64,000 nt of DNA from Aquabacterium sp. NJ1 (GTDB lineage: Bacteria; Pseudomonadota; Gammaproteobacteria; Burkholderiales; Burkholderiaceae_C): assembly GCF_000768065.1 (NCBI RefSeq), contig NZ_JRKM01000001.1, forward strand, positions 2,666,001-2,730,000, given 5' to 3'. This document shows positions 42,785 through 52,153 of this stretch, piece after piece. Numbering within the stretch: the first letter of the stretch is position 1; each line of letters opens with the position of its first letter. Under the pieces are notes generated by a model that saw only the letters and a list, made by a program, of their open reading frames with translations, did not search any database and was not told where the DNA came from. The position numbers and the translations under genes were made by a program.

Positions 42785-44317
42785 TCAGCGCAGGCTGATC
42801 GTCGTGTTCACACCCGTGTTGACGCTGCTGTCATCGAACCAGCGCGCCGTCACCGTCTTGGTCTGCGTGTAGAACTGCACGACCTGCTTGCCATACGGCC
42901 CCAGGTCGCCCAGCTTGGAGCCGCGCGAGCCCGTGAAGCTGAAGAAGGGCACGGGCACGGGGATGGGCACGTTGATGCCCACCTGGCCCACGTCGATCTC
43001 GCTCTGGAACTTGCGTGCCGCCGCACCGCTTTGCGTGAACAGGCCCACGCCATTGCCGAAGGGGTTGGCGTTGACCAGGGCGATGGCCTCGTCCAAGGTG
43101 TCCACGCACAGCGTCACCAGCACCGGGCCGAAGATCTCTTGCGTGTAGACGCGCATGTGGGTCTTCACGCCAGCGAGCACGGTGGGGCCCACGAAGTTGC
43201 CGCGTTCATAACCCGGCACGCTGATGCCGCGGCCATCGAGCAGCAGCTCGGCGCCCTCTTCCACACCACTGGCGATCAACGCTTCGATGCGGGCCTTGGC
43301 GCGCGGCGAGATCACGGGGCCCACATCGGTACCGGGTTGCACGCCGGCGTTGACCTTGAGCAGCTTTGCACGGGCCACCACATCGGGCAACCAGTCCTTG
43401 GCGGCGCCCACGAACACGGCCACCGAGGTGGCCATGCAGCGCTGACCGGCCGCGCCGAAACCCGCGCCCACCAGGGCGTTGAGCGATTGCTCCTTGTTGG
43501 CGTCCGGCAGGATCACGGCGTGGTTCTTGGCGCCCATCATGGACTGCGCGCGCTTGCCGTGCTGGCTGGCCAGGTTGTAGACGTGCGTGCCCACCTCGGT
43601 CGAGCCCACGAAGGACACGGCCACGATGTCGGGGTGCGTGCACAGCGCGTCCACCACGTCCTTGCCACCGTGCACGACGTTGAGCACGCCGGCCGGCACA
43701 CCCGCCTGCAAGGCCAGCGCCACGATCTCCATGGTGGACATCGGGTCCTGCTCGGAGGGCTTGAGCACGAAGGTGTTGCCGCACACGATGGCCATGGGGA
43801 ACATCCACAGCGGGATCATCGCGGGGAAGTTGAACGGCGTGATGCCCGCGCACACGCCGATGGGCTGGCGCAGGGTGTAGGTGTCCACGCCATTGGCCAC
43901 GTTCTCGGCGAACTCGCCCAGCTGCAGCGTGCCCACCGAGCAGGCGTGCTCCACCACTTCCAGGCCCCGGATGATGTCGCCCTCGGCGTCGGCCAGGGTC
44001 TTGCCTTGTTCGTTGGTCAGCACGCCGGCGATGCGGCTCAGGTGCTCGCGCAGCAGGGCCTGAAAGCGCAGCATGATGCGCATGCGCGCGGCCAGGGGCG
44101 TGGTCTTCCAGGTCTTGAATGCGGCCTTGGCCGAGGCGATGGCGGCGTTGACCTCATCGGGCGTGGCGAAGGGCACCTGGGCCAGCACCTCTTGCGTGGC
44201 CGGGTTGATGATGGGGCGGCGCTCTGTGGAGGTGGAGTCCACGAATTCGCCATTGATCAGCAGGCGCACGGTGTGTGTGCCATCGGTGTTGCCATACAGG
44301 CTGGGGGTGAGGCTCAT
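42785..44317 (-). CDS. mmsA: Methylmalonate-semialdehyde dehydrogenase (CoA-acylating)
   Basis: 510 residues, the family length. It converts methylmalonate semialdehyde to propionyl-CoA with NAD and CoA. Diagnostic are [29 protein letters not shown] and the catalytic cysteine in GQRCMA (about residue 293). It lies between the acyl-CoA dehydrogenase and mmsB genes of the same operon, 15 bp after the former. Confidence 0.95.
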   Translation of the reverse strand: MSLTPSLYGNTDGTHTVRLLINGEFVDSTSTERRPIINPATQEVLAQVPFATPDEVNAAIASAKAAFKTWKTTPLAARMRIMLRFQALLREHLSRIAGVLTNEQGKTLADAEGDIIRGLEVVEHACSVGTLQLGEFAENVANGVDTYTLRQPIGVCAGITPFNFPAMIPLWMFPMAIVCGNTFVLKPSEQDPMSTMEIVALALQAGVPAGVLNVVHGGKDVVDALCTHPDIVAVSFVGSTEVGTHVYNLASQHGKRAQSMMGAKNHAVILPDANKEQSLNALVGAGFGAAGQRCMATSVAVFVGAAKDWLPDVVARAKLLKVNAGVQPGTDVGPVISPRAKARIEALIASGVEEGAELLLDGRGISVPGYERGNFVGPTVLAGVKTHMRVYTQEIFGPVLVTLCVDTLDEAIALVNANPFGNGVGLFTQSGAAARKFQSEIDVGQVGINVPIPVPVPFFSFTGSRGSKLGDLGPYGKQVVQFYTQTKTVTARWFDDSSVNTGVNTTISLR

Positions 44318-44332
44318 GGTGGGCTTTCTATG

Positions 44333-45475
44333 TCAGATGTGGCGGGCGATCACGATCTTCTGGATCTCGCTGGTGCCTTCGTAGATCTGGGTGATGCGGG
44401 CGTCGCGGTAGTGGCGGGCCACGGGGTAGTCTTCCAGGAAGCCGTAACCACCGTGGATCTGCACGGCCTTGGAGCACACCCACTCGGCGGTTTCGGATGC
44501 GAACAGCTTGGCCTGCGAGGCCTCCGAGATGCAGGGCACCCCGGCCGTGCGCAGTCGGGCGGCGTGGTGCACCAGCAGGCGCGCGGCGTTCAGGCGGGTG
44601 TGCATGTCCGCCAGCATGTGGGCGATGGCCTGGTGCTGCTCGATGGGCTTGCCGAACTGCACACGCTCGGCGGCATAGGCCTTGGCGGCATCGAGCGCCG
44701 CACGCGCGATGCCCACGGCCTGCGCCGCGATGCCGATGCGCCCGCCCTCCAGGTTGGACAAGGCGATCTTCAGGCCTTCACCGCGCTGGCCTAGCAGGTT
44801 GGCGGCGGGCACGCGGCAGTTCTCCAGCGTGATGGCGCAGGTGTCCGAGGCACGGATGCCCATCTTGTTCTCTTTGCGCGCCACCGTGAAGCCAGGCGTG
44901 GCCGTGTCCACGATGAAGGCCGACAGGCCCTTCTTGCCCAGCGCCGGGTCGGTCACGGCGAACACGATGGCCATGCCGGCGCGCTCGCCATTGGTGGTGA
45001 ACTGCTTGCTGCCCTTGAGCACCCAGCTGTCATCCTCGAACACGGCGCGGGTCTTCAGGGCATCGGCCTCGGAGCCAGCATGCGGCTCGGTCAGGCAGAA
45101 GGCGCCGATCACCTCGCCGCTGGCCAGCCGGGGCAGCCATTGTTGCTGCTGGGCGGGCGTGCCGAACTTCAGGATGGGCACGCAGCCCACCGAGTTGTGC
45201 ACGCTCATCAAGGTGGAGCACGAAGCGCAACCAGCAGCCACCTCTTCGATGGCCATGGCGTAACTCAGGTCGTCGGTGCGCGAGCCACCCAGCTCGGGCG
45301 GCACCAGCATGCCCAGCAGGCCGAGCTCGCCCATCTGGCGCACCACGGCGTCGGGCAGCTTGCCTTCCTGGTCCCATTGGGCGGCGTGGGGGGCCAGTTC
45401 GGCTTGGGCAAAAGCGCGTGCGGCATCGCGCACCAGGCGCTGGTCTTCGGTCAACAGGGCGTCCATGTGGCTCAT
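44333..45475 (-). CDS. Acyl-CoA dehydrogenase, likely isobutyryl/short-branched-chain
   Basis: 380 residues of the FAD acyl-CoA dehydrogenase fold: [29 protein letters not shown], and the catalytic Glu region [16 protein letters not shown]. Operon context with mmsA/mmsB and an SDR points to isobutyryl-CoA or 2-methylbutyryl-CoA as substrate; the sequence alone does not prove it. It begins 4 bp after the SDR stop, so [13 protein letters not shown] is the chosen start. Confidence 0.9.
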   Translation of the reverse strand: MSHMDALLTEDQRLVRDAARAFAQAELAPHAAQWDQEGKLPDAVVRQMGELGLLGMLVPPELGGSRTDDLSYAMAIEEVAAGCASCSTLMSVHNSVGCVPILKFGTPAQQQQWLPRLASGEVIGAFCLTEPHAGSEADALKTRAVFEDDSWVLKGSKQFTTNGERAGMAIVFAVTDPALGKKGLSAFIVDTATPGFTVARKENKMGIRASDTCAITLENCRVPAANLLGQRGEGLKIALSNLEGGRIGIAAQAVGIARAALDAAKAYAAERVQFGKPIEQHQAIAHMLADMHTRLNAARLLVHHAARLRTAGVPCISEASQAKLFASETAEWVCSKAVQIHGGYGFLEDYPVARHYRDARITQIYEGTSEIQKIVIARHI

Positions 45476-45479
45476 GTGC

Positions 45480-46256
45480 TTATTTGGCGGCCATGCGGAT
45501 GCCGCCGTCAATGCGGATCACCTCGCCATTGAGGTATTCGTTGTCCACGATGCTGCGCACCATGGCGGCGAACTCGGCGGGCTTGCCCAGGCGCGAGGGG
45601 TGGGGCACCGAGCGGCCCAGCGAGTCCTGCACCTCTTGTGGCAGGCCCAGCAGCATGGGGGTTTCGAAGATGCCGGGGGCGATCGTCATGACGCGCACAC
45701 GGTCGCGTGCCAGTTCGCGTGCGGCGGGCAGGGTCATGGCCACCACGCCACCCTTGGAGGCCGAATACGCCGCCTGCCCGATCTGCCCGTCAAAGGCGGC
45801 CACGGAGGCGGTGTTGATGATCACGCCCTGCGAGGCCGTGGGTTCGGCGCTGCCACCCGGCACGCCCGAGTTGATCATCGCCGGCACGGCCAGGCGCATC
45901 ATGTTGAAGGTGCCGATCAGGTTGACCTGGATGGTGCGCGTGAAGGAGTCCAGCCGGTGGGGGCCGTTCTTGCCGTGGATCTTTTCAGCCGGGCCGATGC
46001 CGGCGGCGTTGACCAGCACGTCCAGGCGGCCAAAGCGTTGCAGCGCGGTCTGCACGGCGGCCTGGCCGCTGTCTTCATCACACACATTGGTCTTCACATA
46101 GACCAGGCGTTCGGAGGGCGCAAACGTGCCTTCCCGTGGCTCGGCCAGGTCGGCAATGACCACGCGGGCGCCGGCCTGCAAGGCCATCTGCGCGGTGGCA
46201 GCCCCCAGGCCCGAGGCCCCGCCGGTGATCAGGAAGACGCTGTCGGATACTTGCAT
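45480..46256 (-). CDS. SDR dehydrogenase, 3-hydroxy(-2-methyl)acyl-CoA type
   Basis: 258 residues, a classical short-chain dehydrogenase: [12 protein letters not shown] cofactor loop, NAAGIG, catalytic YSASKGG with upstream INTASVAAF serine, and [11 protein letters not shown]. It resembles HSD10-like 3-hydroxyacyl-CoA dehydrogenases that act on 2-methyl-3-hydroxybutyryl-CoA in isoleucine breakdown. It is the first gene of the catabolic operon, divergent from an AraC regulator. Confidence 0.87.
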   Translation of the reverse strand: MQVSDSVFLITGGASGLGAATAQMALQAGARVVIADLAEPREGTFAPSERLVYVKTNVCDEDSGQAAVQTALQRFGRLDVLVNAAGIGPAEKIHGKNGPHRLDSFTRTIQVNLIGTFNMMRLAVPAMINSGVPGGSAEPTASQGVIINTASVAAFDGQIGQAAYSASKGGVVAMTLPAARELARDRVRVMTIAPGIFETPMLLGLPQEVQDSLGRSVPHPSRLGKPAEFAAMVRSIVDNEYLNGEVIRIDGGIRMAAK

Positions 46257-46433
46257 GGTTTGTCTCTCTCGGTCGCTGAGGTGTGGTGCATGATGGGCGC
46301 GCGGCCCCTCGGCGAGATCCTAGGCAGACGCCGCCCTGTTTTCGATGCCCAAAACCGTCAATATCGCTGCACGTTCCAGCCAGTCACTCGGTGCAATCCC
46401 GGGTGGCGCGGCCGCCTTGCCCGGGGGGCCGGC

Positions 46434-47462
46434 ATGAAGCCCGAGCGCGGCACCATTTCCATCCATTTCGTGCAGGAGGCCTTGCGTTGTGTGCGCGAGC
46501 GTGGCCTGGGCGTGGACGGCTTCCTGCAACGGGCCGGTATCCCGGCGGCCTTCGTGGACGAGCCGCTGGCGCGCGTGTCGCCCGCCCAGTTCGGTGCCCT
46601 GTGGCGTGACATCGCCCGCGCGCTGGACGACGAGTTTTTCGGTCTGGACAGCCACCCCGCCCGGCAAGGCACCTACGTGTTGATGTGCCACAGCGTGCTG
46701 GATTGCGACAACCTGGGCCACGCGCTCAAACGCATCCTGCGCTTCATGCGCCTGGTGCTCGACGACATGCACGGCAGCCTGGAAGTGGAAGGCGATCAGG
46801 CCGTATTGCGCCTGCATGACCGGCAAGGCCCCCAGCGCCTGTTCGCCTATGCAACCTTCCTGATCATGGTTTATGGCCTGGCCTGCTGGCTCACCGGGCG
46901 GCGCCTGCAGCTGATCGAAGGCGCCTTTCGCTGCCCCGAGTCGGACGCGTCGGGCGCGTCCGCCGAGTACCGCGTGCTGTTTTGCGAGGCCCTGCAGTTC
47001 GACGCGCCCCAGACGCGCCTGTGCCTGCCGGCGTCCGACCTGCAACTGCCCATCGTGCAGAACGCCGGCACGCTCCAGGCCTTCTTCAAGGGCGTGCCCG
47101 ACAACTTCCTGGTCAAGTACCGCAACCCAAAGAGCCTGGCCGCGCGCATCCGCCGCCGTTTGCGCGAGCAGCCGCCGGCGCAATGGCCGGATCTGGCCGT
47201 GCTGTGTGGCGAGCTGCACCTGACCGAAGCCACCCTGCGCCGCCGCCTGCGCGAGGAGGGGCACAGCTACCAGTCGCTCAAGGACGACCTGCGGCGCGAC
47301 ATGGCCATCACGCGCCTGCAGGACAGCCGCCGCCCCATCGAAGCGATTGCGACCGAGCTGGGCTTTGCCGAGCCGGCCGCGTTCTACCGGGCGTTCAGGA
47401 AGTGGACGGGCGCACGGCCTTCGGACTACCGCGACGCCTTGCCATCGGTTGCTTCACGCTGA
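46434..47462 (+). CDS. AraC-family regulator (arabinose-binding-type N-terminus)
   Basis: 342 residues. An N-terminal ligand-binding region of the OruR/PF12625 type precedes a C-terminal double helix-turn-helix (ELHLTEATLRRRLREEGHSY, then IATELGFAEPAAFYRAFRKW). It is divergent from the branched-chain acyl-CoA operon across 177 bp and is the best candidate for its activator, like MmsR for mmsAB in pseudomonads. That assignment is inference. Confidence 0.88.
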   Translation: MKPERGTISIHFVQEALRCVRERGLGVDGFLQRAGIPAAFVDEPLARVSPAQFGALWRDIARALDDEFFGLDSHPARQGTYVLMCHSVLDCDNLGHALKRILRFMRLVLDDMHGSLEVEGDQAVLRLHDRQGPQRLFAYATFLIMVYGLACWLTGRRLQLIEGAFRCPESDASGASAEYRVLFCEALQFDAPQTRLCLPASDLQLPIVQNAGTLQAFFKGVPDNFLVKYRNPKSLAARIRRRLREQPPAQWPDLAVLCGELHLTEATLRRRLREEGHSYQSLKDDLRRDMAITRLQDSRRPIEAIATELGFAEPAAFYRAFRKWTGARPSDYRDALPSVASR

Positions 47463-47467
47463 CCGGG

Positions 47468-48562
47468 TCAGGCCTCTGTCGGGTCCTGCACGTTGGCATG
47501 CGCATCGACCTCGTCAGGCCGGCAAGGCGTGCGTTTGAGCCCGCTGCGGAACTCACCCGGTGAGCGGCCCGTCCAGCGCTTGAACGCGCGATGGAAGGTG
47601 CCGGGGTTGGCAAAACCCAGTGCCGTGGCGATCTGGGCCAGGGGCATGCGGGTGTCTTGCAGGTAGGTCACGGCCTGCATCTTGCGCACCCGCTCCACCA
47701 GCTTGCGAAAGCTCATGTTGAGCCCATCGAGGCGGCGCTGCAAGGTGCGCGGCGGCATGTGCAGATCGGCAGCCAGCATCTCCAGCGTCACCTCGCCATT
47801 GCTCAGGCGCTTGCGCAGCAGTCCCTCGATCTTGGCAATGAAGCGGCTGGTGCCTTGCGCCACCACCGCCAGCTGTTCGCGCGCCTGGTCATGCAGCAGG
47901 CTGTGCGCGCTGGCGTCTTGGGGGATCAGGGGCAGGTCGATGTAAGGCAAGGGCCCCCACATCGAATTCTCGGTTTGATCAAAGCGCACCTCGCCACCAA
48001 ATGCGCGCTTGTAGGGCCCGATGTCCTGAGGGGCTGGCCCGGTGAAGCGGCCATCGAACACCAGATCGTGCCGCCCAGTCAACGCGCGCAGGATCTGCAC
48101 CCAACCCGTGAGCGACAAGCGGGCGACTTCGGCCGAGACATGCGGCGTGATCGGCTCCAGCCGCAGGCAGAAGCGCTCGCCTTCGATGCCGATCTCGACA
48201 CGGTAGATGTCATTGAGCAGGTAATGAAAGCGCGCCAGCTCCTGGCCCAGGTGCAAGATGGTGCGGCTGGTCATGATCGTCAGGCCGATCACGCCGGCGT
48301 GCCAGGGCTGGAAGTGCTGCGCGATGGCCGGGATCAGGTCGGCCTGGCCGGTGCAGGTTTGCGCGCGCCGCAGTGCCGCGCACCATTCGGCCAGGTCATA
48401 GCGCGATGTGGCTTCGGCCCGGTCGATGCGGGCCAGGGCGGCTTCATCGTAGATGCACGCCGGGTCCACACCGGTGCTGCGCAGGTAGCTGAGCAAGACC
48501 CGCACATACGCCACGCTGACGGTTCGGTGGTGATGCGGTGTGGCGGGGGCGGTGTGCAGCAT
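47468..48562 (-). CDS. AraC-family regulator
   Basis: 364 residues with the same overall plan as its convergent neighbour: a variable N-terminal ligand domain and a C-terminal AraC DNA-binding domain (DLHMPPRTLQRRLDGLNMSF, then IATALGFANPGTFHRAFKRW). The two AraC genes end 5 bp apart. It reads away from the peptide-export locus, and its upstream region is shared with that locus, so it may control it; this is inference. Confidence 0.87.
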   Translation of the reverse strand: MLHTAPATPHHHRTVSVAYVRVLLSYLRSTGVDPACIYDEAALARIDRAEATSRYDLAEWCAALRRAQTCTGQADLIPAIAQHFQPWHAGVIGLTIMTSRTILHLGQELARFHYLLNDIYRVEIGIEGERFCLRLEPITPHVSAEVARLSLTGWVQILRALTGRHDLVFDGRFTGPAPQDIGPYKRAFGGEVRFDQTENSMWGPLPYIDLPLIPQDASAHSLLHDQAREQLAVVAQGTSRFIAKIEGLLRKRLSNGEVTLEMLAADLHMPPRTLQRRLDGLNMSFRKLVERVRKMQAVTYLQDTRMPLAQIATALGFANPGTFHRAFKRWTGRSPGEFRSGLKRTPCRPDEVDAHANVQDPTEA

Positions 48563-49018
48563 GTCGGGGTATCAGGGCGCGGGGATGGCGCGGCTGCCGT
48601 GACGCCGACCATCCATCAAGGGTTGCTTGTTAAACGAGGCCGCATTGTTTCTGATCGATGTTCCTGTCACTGGGCTAGATTGACCAATTCGTTATCCGAA
48701 CGTGCCAAATCTCGGGAATATCCTGTAAGTGATTTCGCGGGTTTCGTCTCGTTTTAGTCCGTCGTTTAACGGGGCTTGTGCTAACGATTGTTGGCTACCC
48801 GACAGTCTCGGGATATCCCCAGGCAGCCGAGCCTGCGGCCTTATCCCTTTGCGCCAGGCTGCTGCCGCTCATGCCATTTCGGATCAGGGTGCGGCGCATG
48901 CCAGGGGTTTGCCCGCCATGAGGTCAAAGCGCGCTTTTTTACGATGAACCGGTGGGCGCGTGACGTTGACCGTGGCGCACCGCAGACCTCCTATTCAACC
49001 TCTGTACTGGATTGAGAC
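48563..49018. promoter_or_regulatory. Upstream region shared by AraC gene and secreted-peptide gene
   Basis: 456 bp without a gene, more AT-rich than its surroundings at 48630-48800. A near-repeat TCTCGGGAATATCC (48710-48723) and TCTCGGGATATCCC (48806-48819, containing the palindrome GGGATATCCC) occurs about 96 bp apart. GTTAAACGA (48629-48637) recurs inverted as TCGTTTAAC (48762-48770). These look like paired regulator sites. A clear -35/-10 pair could not be set with confidence. Confidence 0.45.
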
Positions 49019-49198
49019 ATGCGTACTTTGACTGCAAACGAACTGAATGCCGTGAGCGGCGCCGCCCTGACCCTGCCGACCGTGGGTGCCACCAATGATG
49101 GCCTGACCTTCACCACCAACGGCAAGACCACCACGGTGAGCTGGAAGCAGGTCATCACCATTGCTTCCATCATCTACAAGCTGGCTTCCGGCCTGTGA
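49019..49198 (+). CDS. Double-glycine-leader secreted peptide precursor (microcin/bacteriocin-like)
   Basis: 59 residues. MRTLTANELNAVSGA is a classical double-glycine-type leader (L-x-x-x-E-L-x-x-V-S-G-A), cleaved after GA by C39 peptidases. The mature part would be about 44 residues: a Thr/Gly-rich front (ALTLPTVGATNDGLTFTTNG) and a hydrophobic amphipathic helix-like end (SWKQVITIASIIYKLASGL). No cysteine is present, so no disulphide. It is followed by outer membrane, adaptor and C39-ABC genes. It may be an antibacterial peptide or a signal. No immunity gene is apparent. Confidence 0.8.
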   Translation: MRTLTANELNAVSGAALTLPTVGATNDGLTFTTNGKTTTVSWKQVITIASIIYKLASGL

Positions 49199-49370
49199 TC
49201 AAGGCCCGTCGGCCCGCCGCCTAGGTGGGGCCTGACGGGGCCAGGGCCTGCGCCGGCGCATTGGCTTGCACGGCGTGAGGCATGGGCTTTTGTGTTTGCC
49301 GGGTTGTGCGTTTGTGTTTGATGTGAAGTCTGTGTGTGTGGCGGGCCGCTCGCCTCATGGTGGGCGGCGC
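49199..49370. other. Spacer between peptide and exporter genes, with imperfect hairpin
   Basis: 172 bp. GGCCCGTC (49203-49210) can pair with GACGGGGCC (49234-49242), a GC-rich imperfect stem right after the peptide stop. Without a T-run it is at most a partial terminator or an mRNA stabiliser. Such a stem would raise peptide mRNA over exporter mRNA. Confidence 0.3.
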
Positions 49371-50897
49371 ATGGTGCGTGCCATGAGGCCAGGCGTGCCC
49401 TGTTTGCTGGCTTGTGCGGCAGCCCTGTGCGGGATGGCCACCGGCACGGTGCATGCCGGCACCATCGAGGGTGAAGACGGGCGGGCGCTGGCTTCCATGA
49501 ACGGCCTGAGCCTGCGCCTGAGCCCGATGGCCAGCACGCGAACGGATGTGCAGACCATCGCGCTGGCAGGCCAGGCCGGTGAGCCGCTGGTGTTGACCTG
49601 GCCTGAGGCCCTGTCTGTGGCGGTACAACATGTGGGCACGGTGCGCGCTGCATTGGCCCAGGCCGACGCGCAGGCCGGTGTGGCCCGCCAGGCCTGGGCG
49701 CAGGCCTACATGCCCCGGCTGGACCTGAGCGCCGTGGCGCAGCAAGACCGCGTGCAAACGCCGTATGACAGCAGCAACAAGCCCAGCGCCACTGTGGGGC
49801 TTCAGGCCAGCATGCCGCTGTGGCATGGCGCCGATCGTGCGTCCGAGCGCGCGCAGCAGGCCCTGGCCCAGCGCAGCCAATGGCAGGCCCGGCTGGTGCG
49901 CATGGAGGCGGCCAGAGAGGTCAGCCGCGCCTATCTGATGGCCGTGGAAGCGGCCACCCAGCTGGAGCTGCTGGAAGTGCAGCGTGGCCTGCTGGCCGCC
50001 CAGTTGCAGATCAACGAACAGCGCTTGCGCGGCGGGGTGGGCACCTCGCTGGAGCGCCTGGAAACCGCCACCCGGCTGGACCAGCTGCGCGTGGAGCGCC
50101 AGGCGCGCCGCACGCGTTACGAGACACAACGCCTGATCCTCGCGCGGCTCCTGTCGTGCGAGGTGGCGGCGGTGGGCCGCCTTGGGGCCCAGGCCTTGCT
50201 CGATGACAACGGCGCGCCCTGGGTGGTGCCGCCGGTGAACGAGGCCCTGGCCAGCCTGCGCGAGCACAGCCTGGCGGTGCAGGATGCGCAGGCCCAGGTG
50301 CGTGCGGCCCAGGCCGAGCTGCAGGCGCGTGATGCCGAAGCCTGGCACCCGTCGTTGGACGCGGTGGCCAGCGTCAACCGCGCCCGCCAGATCACCAAGA
50401 CCACCTCCGGCAACGAATCGCTGAGCTACACCGAAAGCACGCTGGGGTTGCAGCTCAACATGCCCTTGTACAGCGGCGGCCGCCAGCCTGCGCGCCAGGC
50501 CACGTCCACTGCCTTGTTGACCAAGGCGCAGGCCGAGTACGACGACGCCTGGGCACGCGCGCAAGGCGGCCTGCTGGAGGCCTACCAGGGCCTGGCCCAT
50601 GCACGCAACCAGGTCCGCGCCCTGCGGGACATGGAGGCCTCTGCCCAGGCCACGCTGGATGCGCTGCAACGCGCCTTCGTGGCGGGCTACCGCTCCAACC
50701 TGGACCTGCTCAATGCGCAGCAGCAATTGATCGGCACGCGCTCGCAAGGCGTGAGCGCGCGCGTCAACGTGATGCTGGCCCAGGTGGACATCCTGGCACT
50801 GACCGAGCAGCTCGATGCCGCCACGATTGCCCCGCTGTCCGAGCTGCTGGTGCAGCCCGCGCTCGACAGCCTTCCACCCATGAAAGACGAGCGATGA
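49371..50897 (+). CDS. TolC-family outer membrane protein of peptide exporter
   Basis: 508 residues with a signal peptide (MRPGVPCLLACAAALCGMATGTVHAG). Two similar halves carry the long alternating helices and QAS-MPL-type strands of TolC proteins (TVGLQASMPLWHGADRASER, LGLQLNMPLYSGGRQPARQA). It forms the outer membrane channel of a type I secretion unit. The ATG used or one four codons later is the start. The next gene begins by ATGA overlap. Confidence 0.88.
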   Translation: MVRAMRPGVPCLLACAAALCGMATGTVHAGTIEGEDGRALASMNGLSLRLSPMASTRTDVQTIALAGQAGEPLVLTWPEALSVAVQHVGTVRAALAQADAQAGVARQAWAQAYMPRLDLSAVAQQDRVQTPYDSSNKPSATVGLQASMPLWHGADRASERAQQALAQRSQWQARLVRMEAAREVSRAYLMAVEAATQLELLEVQRGLLAAQLQINEQRLRGGVGTSLERLETATRLDQLRVERQARRTRYETQRLILARLLSCEVAAVGRLGAQALLDDNGAPWVVPPVNEALASLREHSLAVQDAQAQVRAAQAELQARDAEAWHPSLDAVASVNRARQITKTTSGNESLSYTESTLGLQLNMPLYSGGRQPARQATSTALLTKAQAEYDDAWARAQGGLLEAYQGLAHARNQVRALRDMEASAQATLDALQRAFVAGYRSNLDLLNAQQQLIGTRSQGVSARVNVMLAQVDILALTEQLDAATIAPLSELLVQPALDSLPPMKDER

Positions 50898-52147
50898 GCA
50901 GTGAGCTGTTTCGCCAGGAGGCCCTGGCCGCCAAACAGGATCAGCACGGCATGGCGCTGGGCATCCGCCCCGTGTCGGCACCCCGCTTGACGGCCTTCTT
51001 CGCGGCCTTGGCCGCGGCGGTGCTGCTCTTGCTGGTGCTCGGGTCGTACACCAAGAAGGAGCGCGTGGGCGGCGTGGTGCAGGCCCAGCAGGGCGTGGCC
51101 CTGATCGTGTTGCCGCCCGGCCAGCAAGGCGGCGTGATCAAGCGTGTGCTGGTCACCGAAGGGCAGCGCGTCCAGGCGGGCGATGTGATCGCCGAGGTCT
51201 CGCAAGAGCGCTTCAGCGACGAAGGCAGCACCGACGCCCTGCTGGAGCAGAACCTGCAAGCCCAGCACCGTCGCCTGCAAAGCCAGGCCGAGGGCCAGCT
51301 GCAGATGGGCGCGGCCTCCCGCAGTGTCCTGGAAGAACGCATCCGCCATGCGCGCCACGATCTGGAGACGCTCAACGAGGAAATCCGCCTGCAGGAGCAG
51401 CAGATTGCGACCTCGCGGCGCATGGTCGATCAGCTGCAGCCCTTGCTGGCCGACCGCGTGATCTCCGAGCTGCAGTTCGAGCAGCAGCGCGCCCAGTTGC
51501 TGGATCAGCAGGCCCGCCTGCAAACGCTCAAGCGCCAGCGCACGGCCGCCGAGACCGATGCCGCGCAGGCCGGGGAAGAGATGCGCCGCATGGCCGGCCA
51601 GGCCCAGGTCGACCGTGCGGGCCTGGACCGCGACCTGCTGAGCCTGCAGCAAGAGCAGGTGCAGCGGCGTGCGCAACGCGTCACCCTGATCAAATCGCCC
51701 ACCGCGGGCGTGATCTCGGGCCTGACGGCCACCCCCGGCCAGGCCTTGGGTGCCAATGCGTTGCTGGCCTCCGTCGTGCCGGAGCACTCGCCGCTGGAGG
51801 CCACGCTGTATGTGCCCAGCACGGCCGTGGGCTTCATCAAGCCGGGCCAGGGCGTGCGCATCAGCTACGACGCCTTCCCCTACCAGCGCTTCGGGCAGCA
51901 CCACGGCACCGTGCGCAGCGTGTCGCAGACGGATGTGCCCCTGCCCGCCGCCAGCGGCGACGGCAACAAGGACCGCCGCGCCGTGTTCCTTGTCAAGGTG
52001 GCGCTGGACAAGGACAGCGTGTCCGCCTATGGCCGCGAGATCCGCCTGCACCCGGGCCTGACCCTGAGCGCCGACATCGAGCTGGACCGTCGCCGCCTGA
52101 TCCGCTGGATGCTGGACCCGCTGTTCGCCTTCAGTGGCCAGCTTTGA
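50894..52147 (+). CDS. HlyD-type periplasmic adaptor (membrane fusion protein)
   Basis: 417 residues. One N-terminal membrane helix (LTAFFAALAAAVLLLLVLGSY), a lipoyl/barrel-sandwich half (GVIKRVLVTEGQRVQAGDVI), a long coiled-coil hairpin (about residues 115-255), the second half (LIKSPTAGVISGLTATPGQA) and a β-barrel. It bridges the ABC transporter and TolC-like channel. Coupled to the upstream gene by ATGA. Confidence 0.92.
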   Translation: MSSELFRQEALAAKQDQHGMALGIRPVSAPRLTAFFAALAAAVLLLLVLGSYTKKERVGGVVQAQQGVALIVLPPGQQGGVIKRVLVTEGQRVQAGDVIAEVSQERFSDEGSTDALLEQNLQAQHRRLQSQAEGQLQMGAASRSVLEERIRHARHDLETLNEEIRLQEQQIATSRRMVDQLQPLLADRVISELQFEQQRAQLLDQQARLQTLKRQRTAAETDAAQAGEEMRRMAGQAQVDRAGLDRDLLSLQQEQVQRRAQRVTLIKSPTAGVISGLTATPGQALGANALLASVVPEHSPLEATLYVPSTAVGFIKPGQGVRISYDAFPYQRFGQHHGTVRSVSQTDVPLPAASGDGNKDRRAVFLVKVALDKDSVSAYGREIRLHPGLTLSADIELDRRRLIRWMLDPLFAFSGQL

Positions 52148-52153
52148 TTGAAC

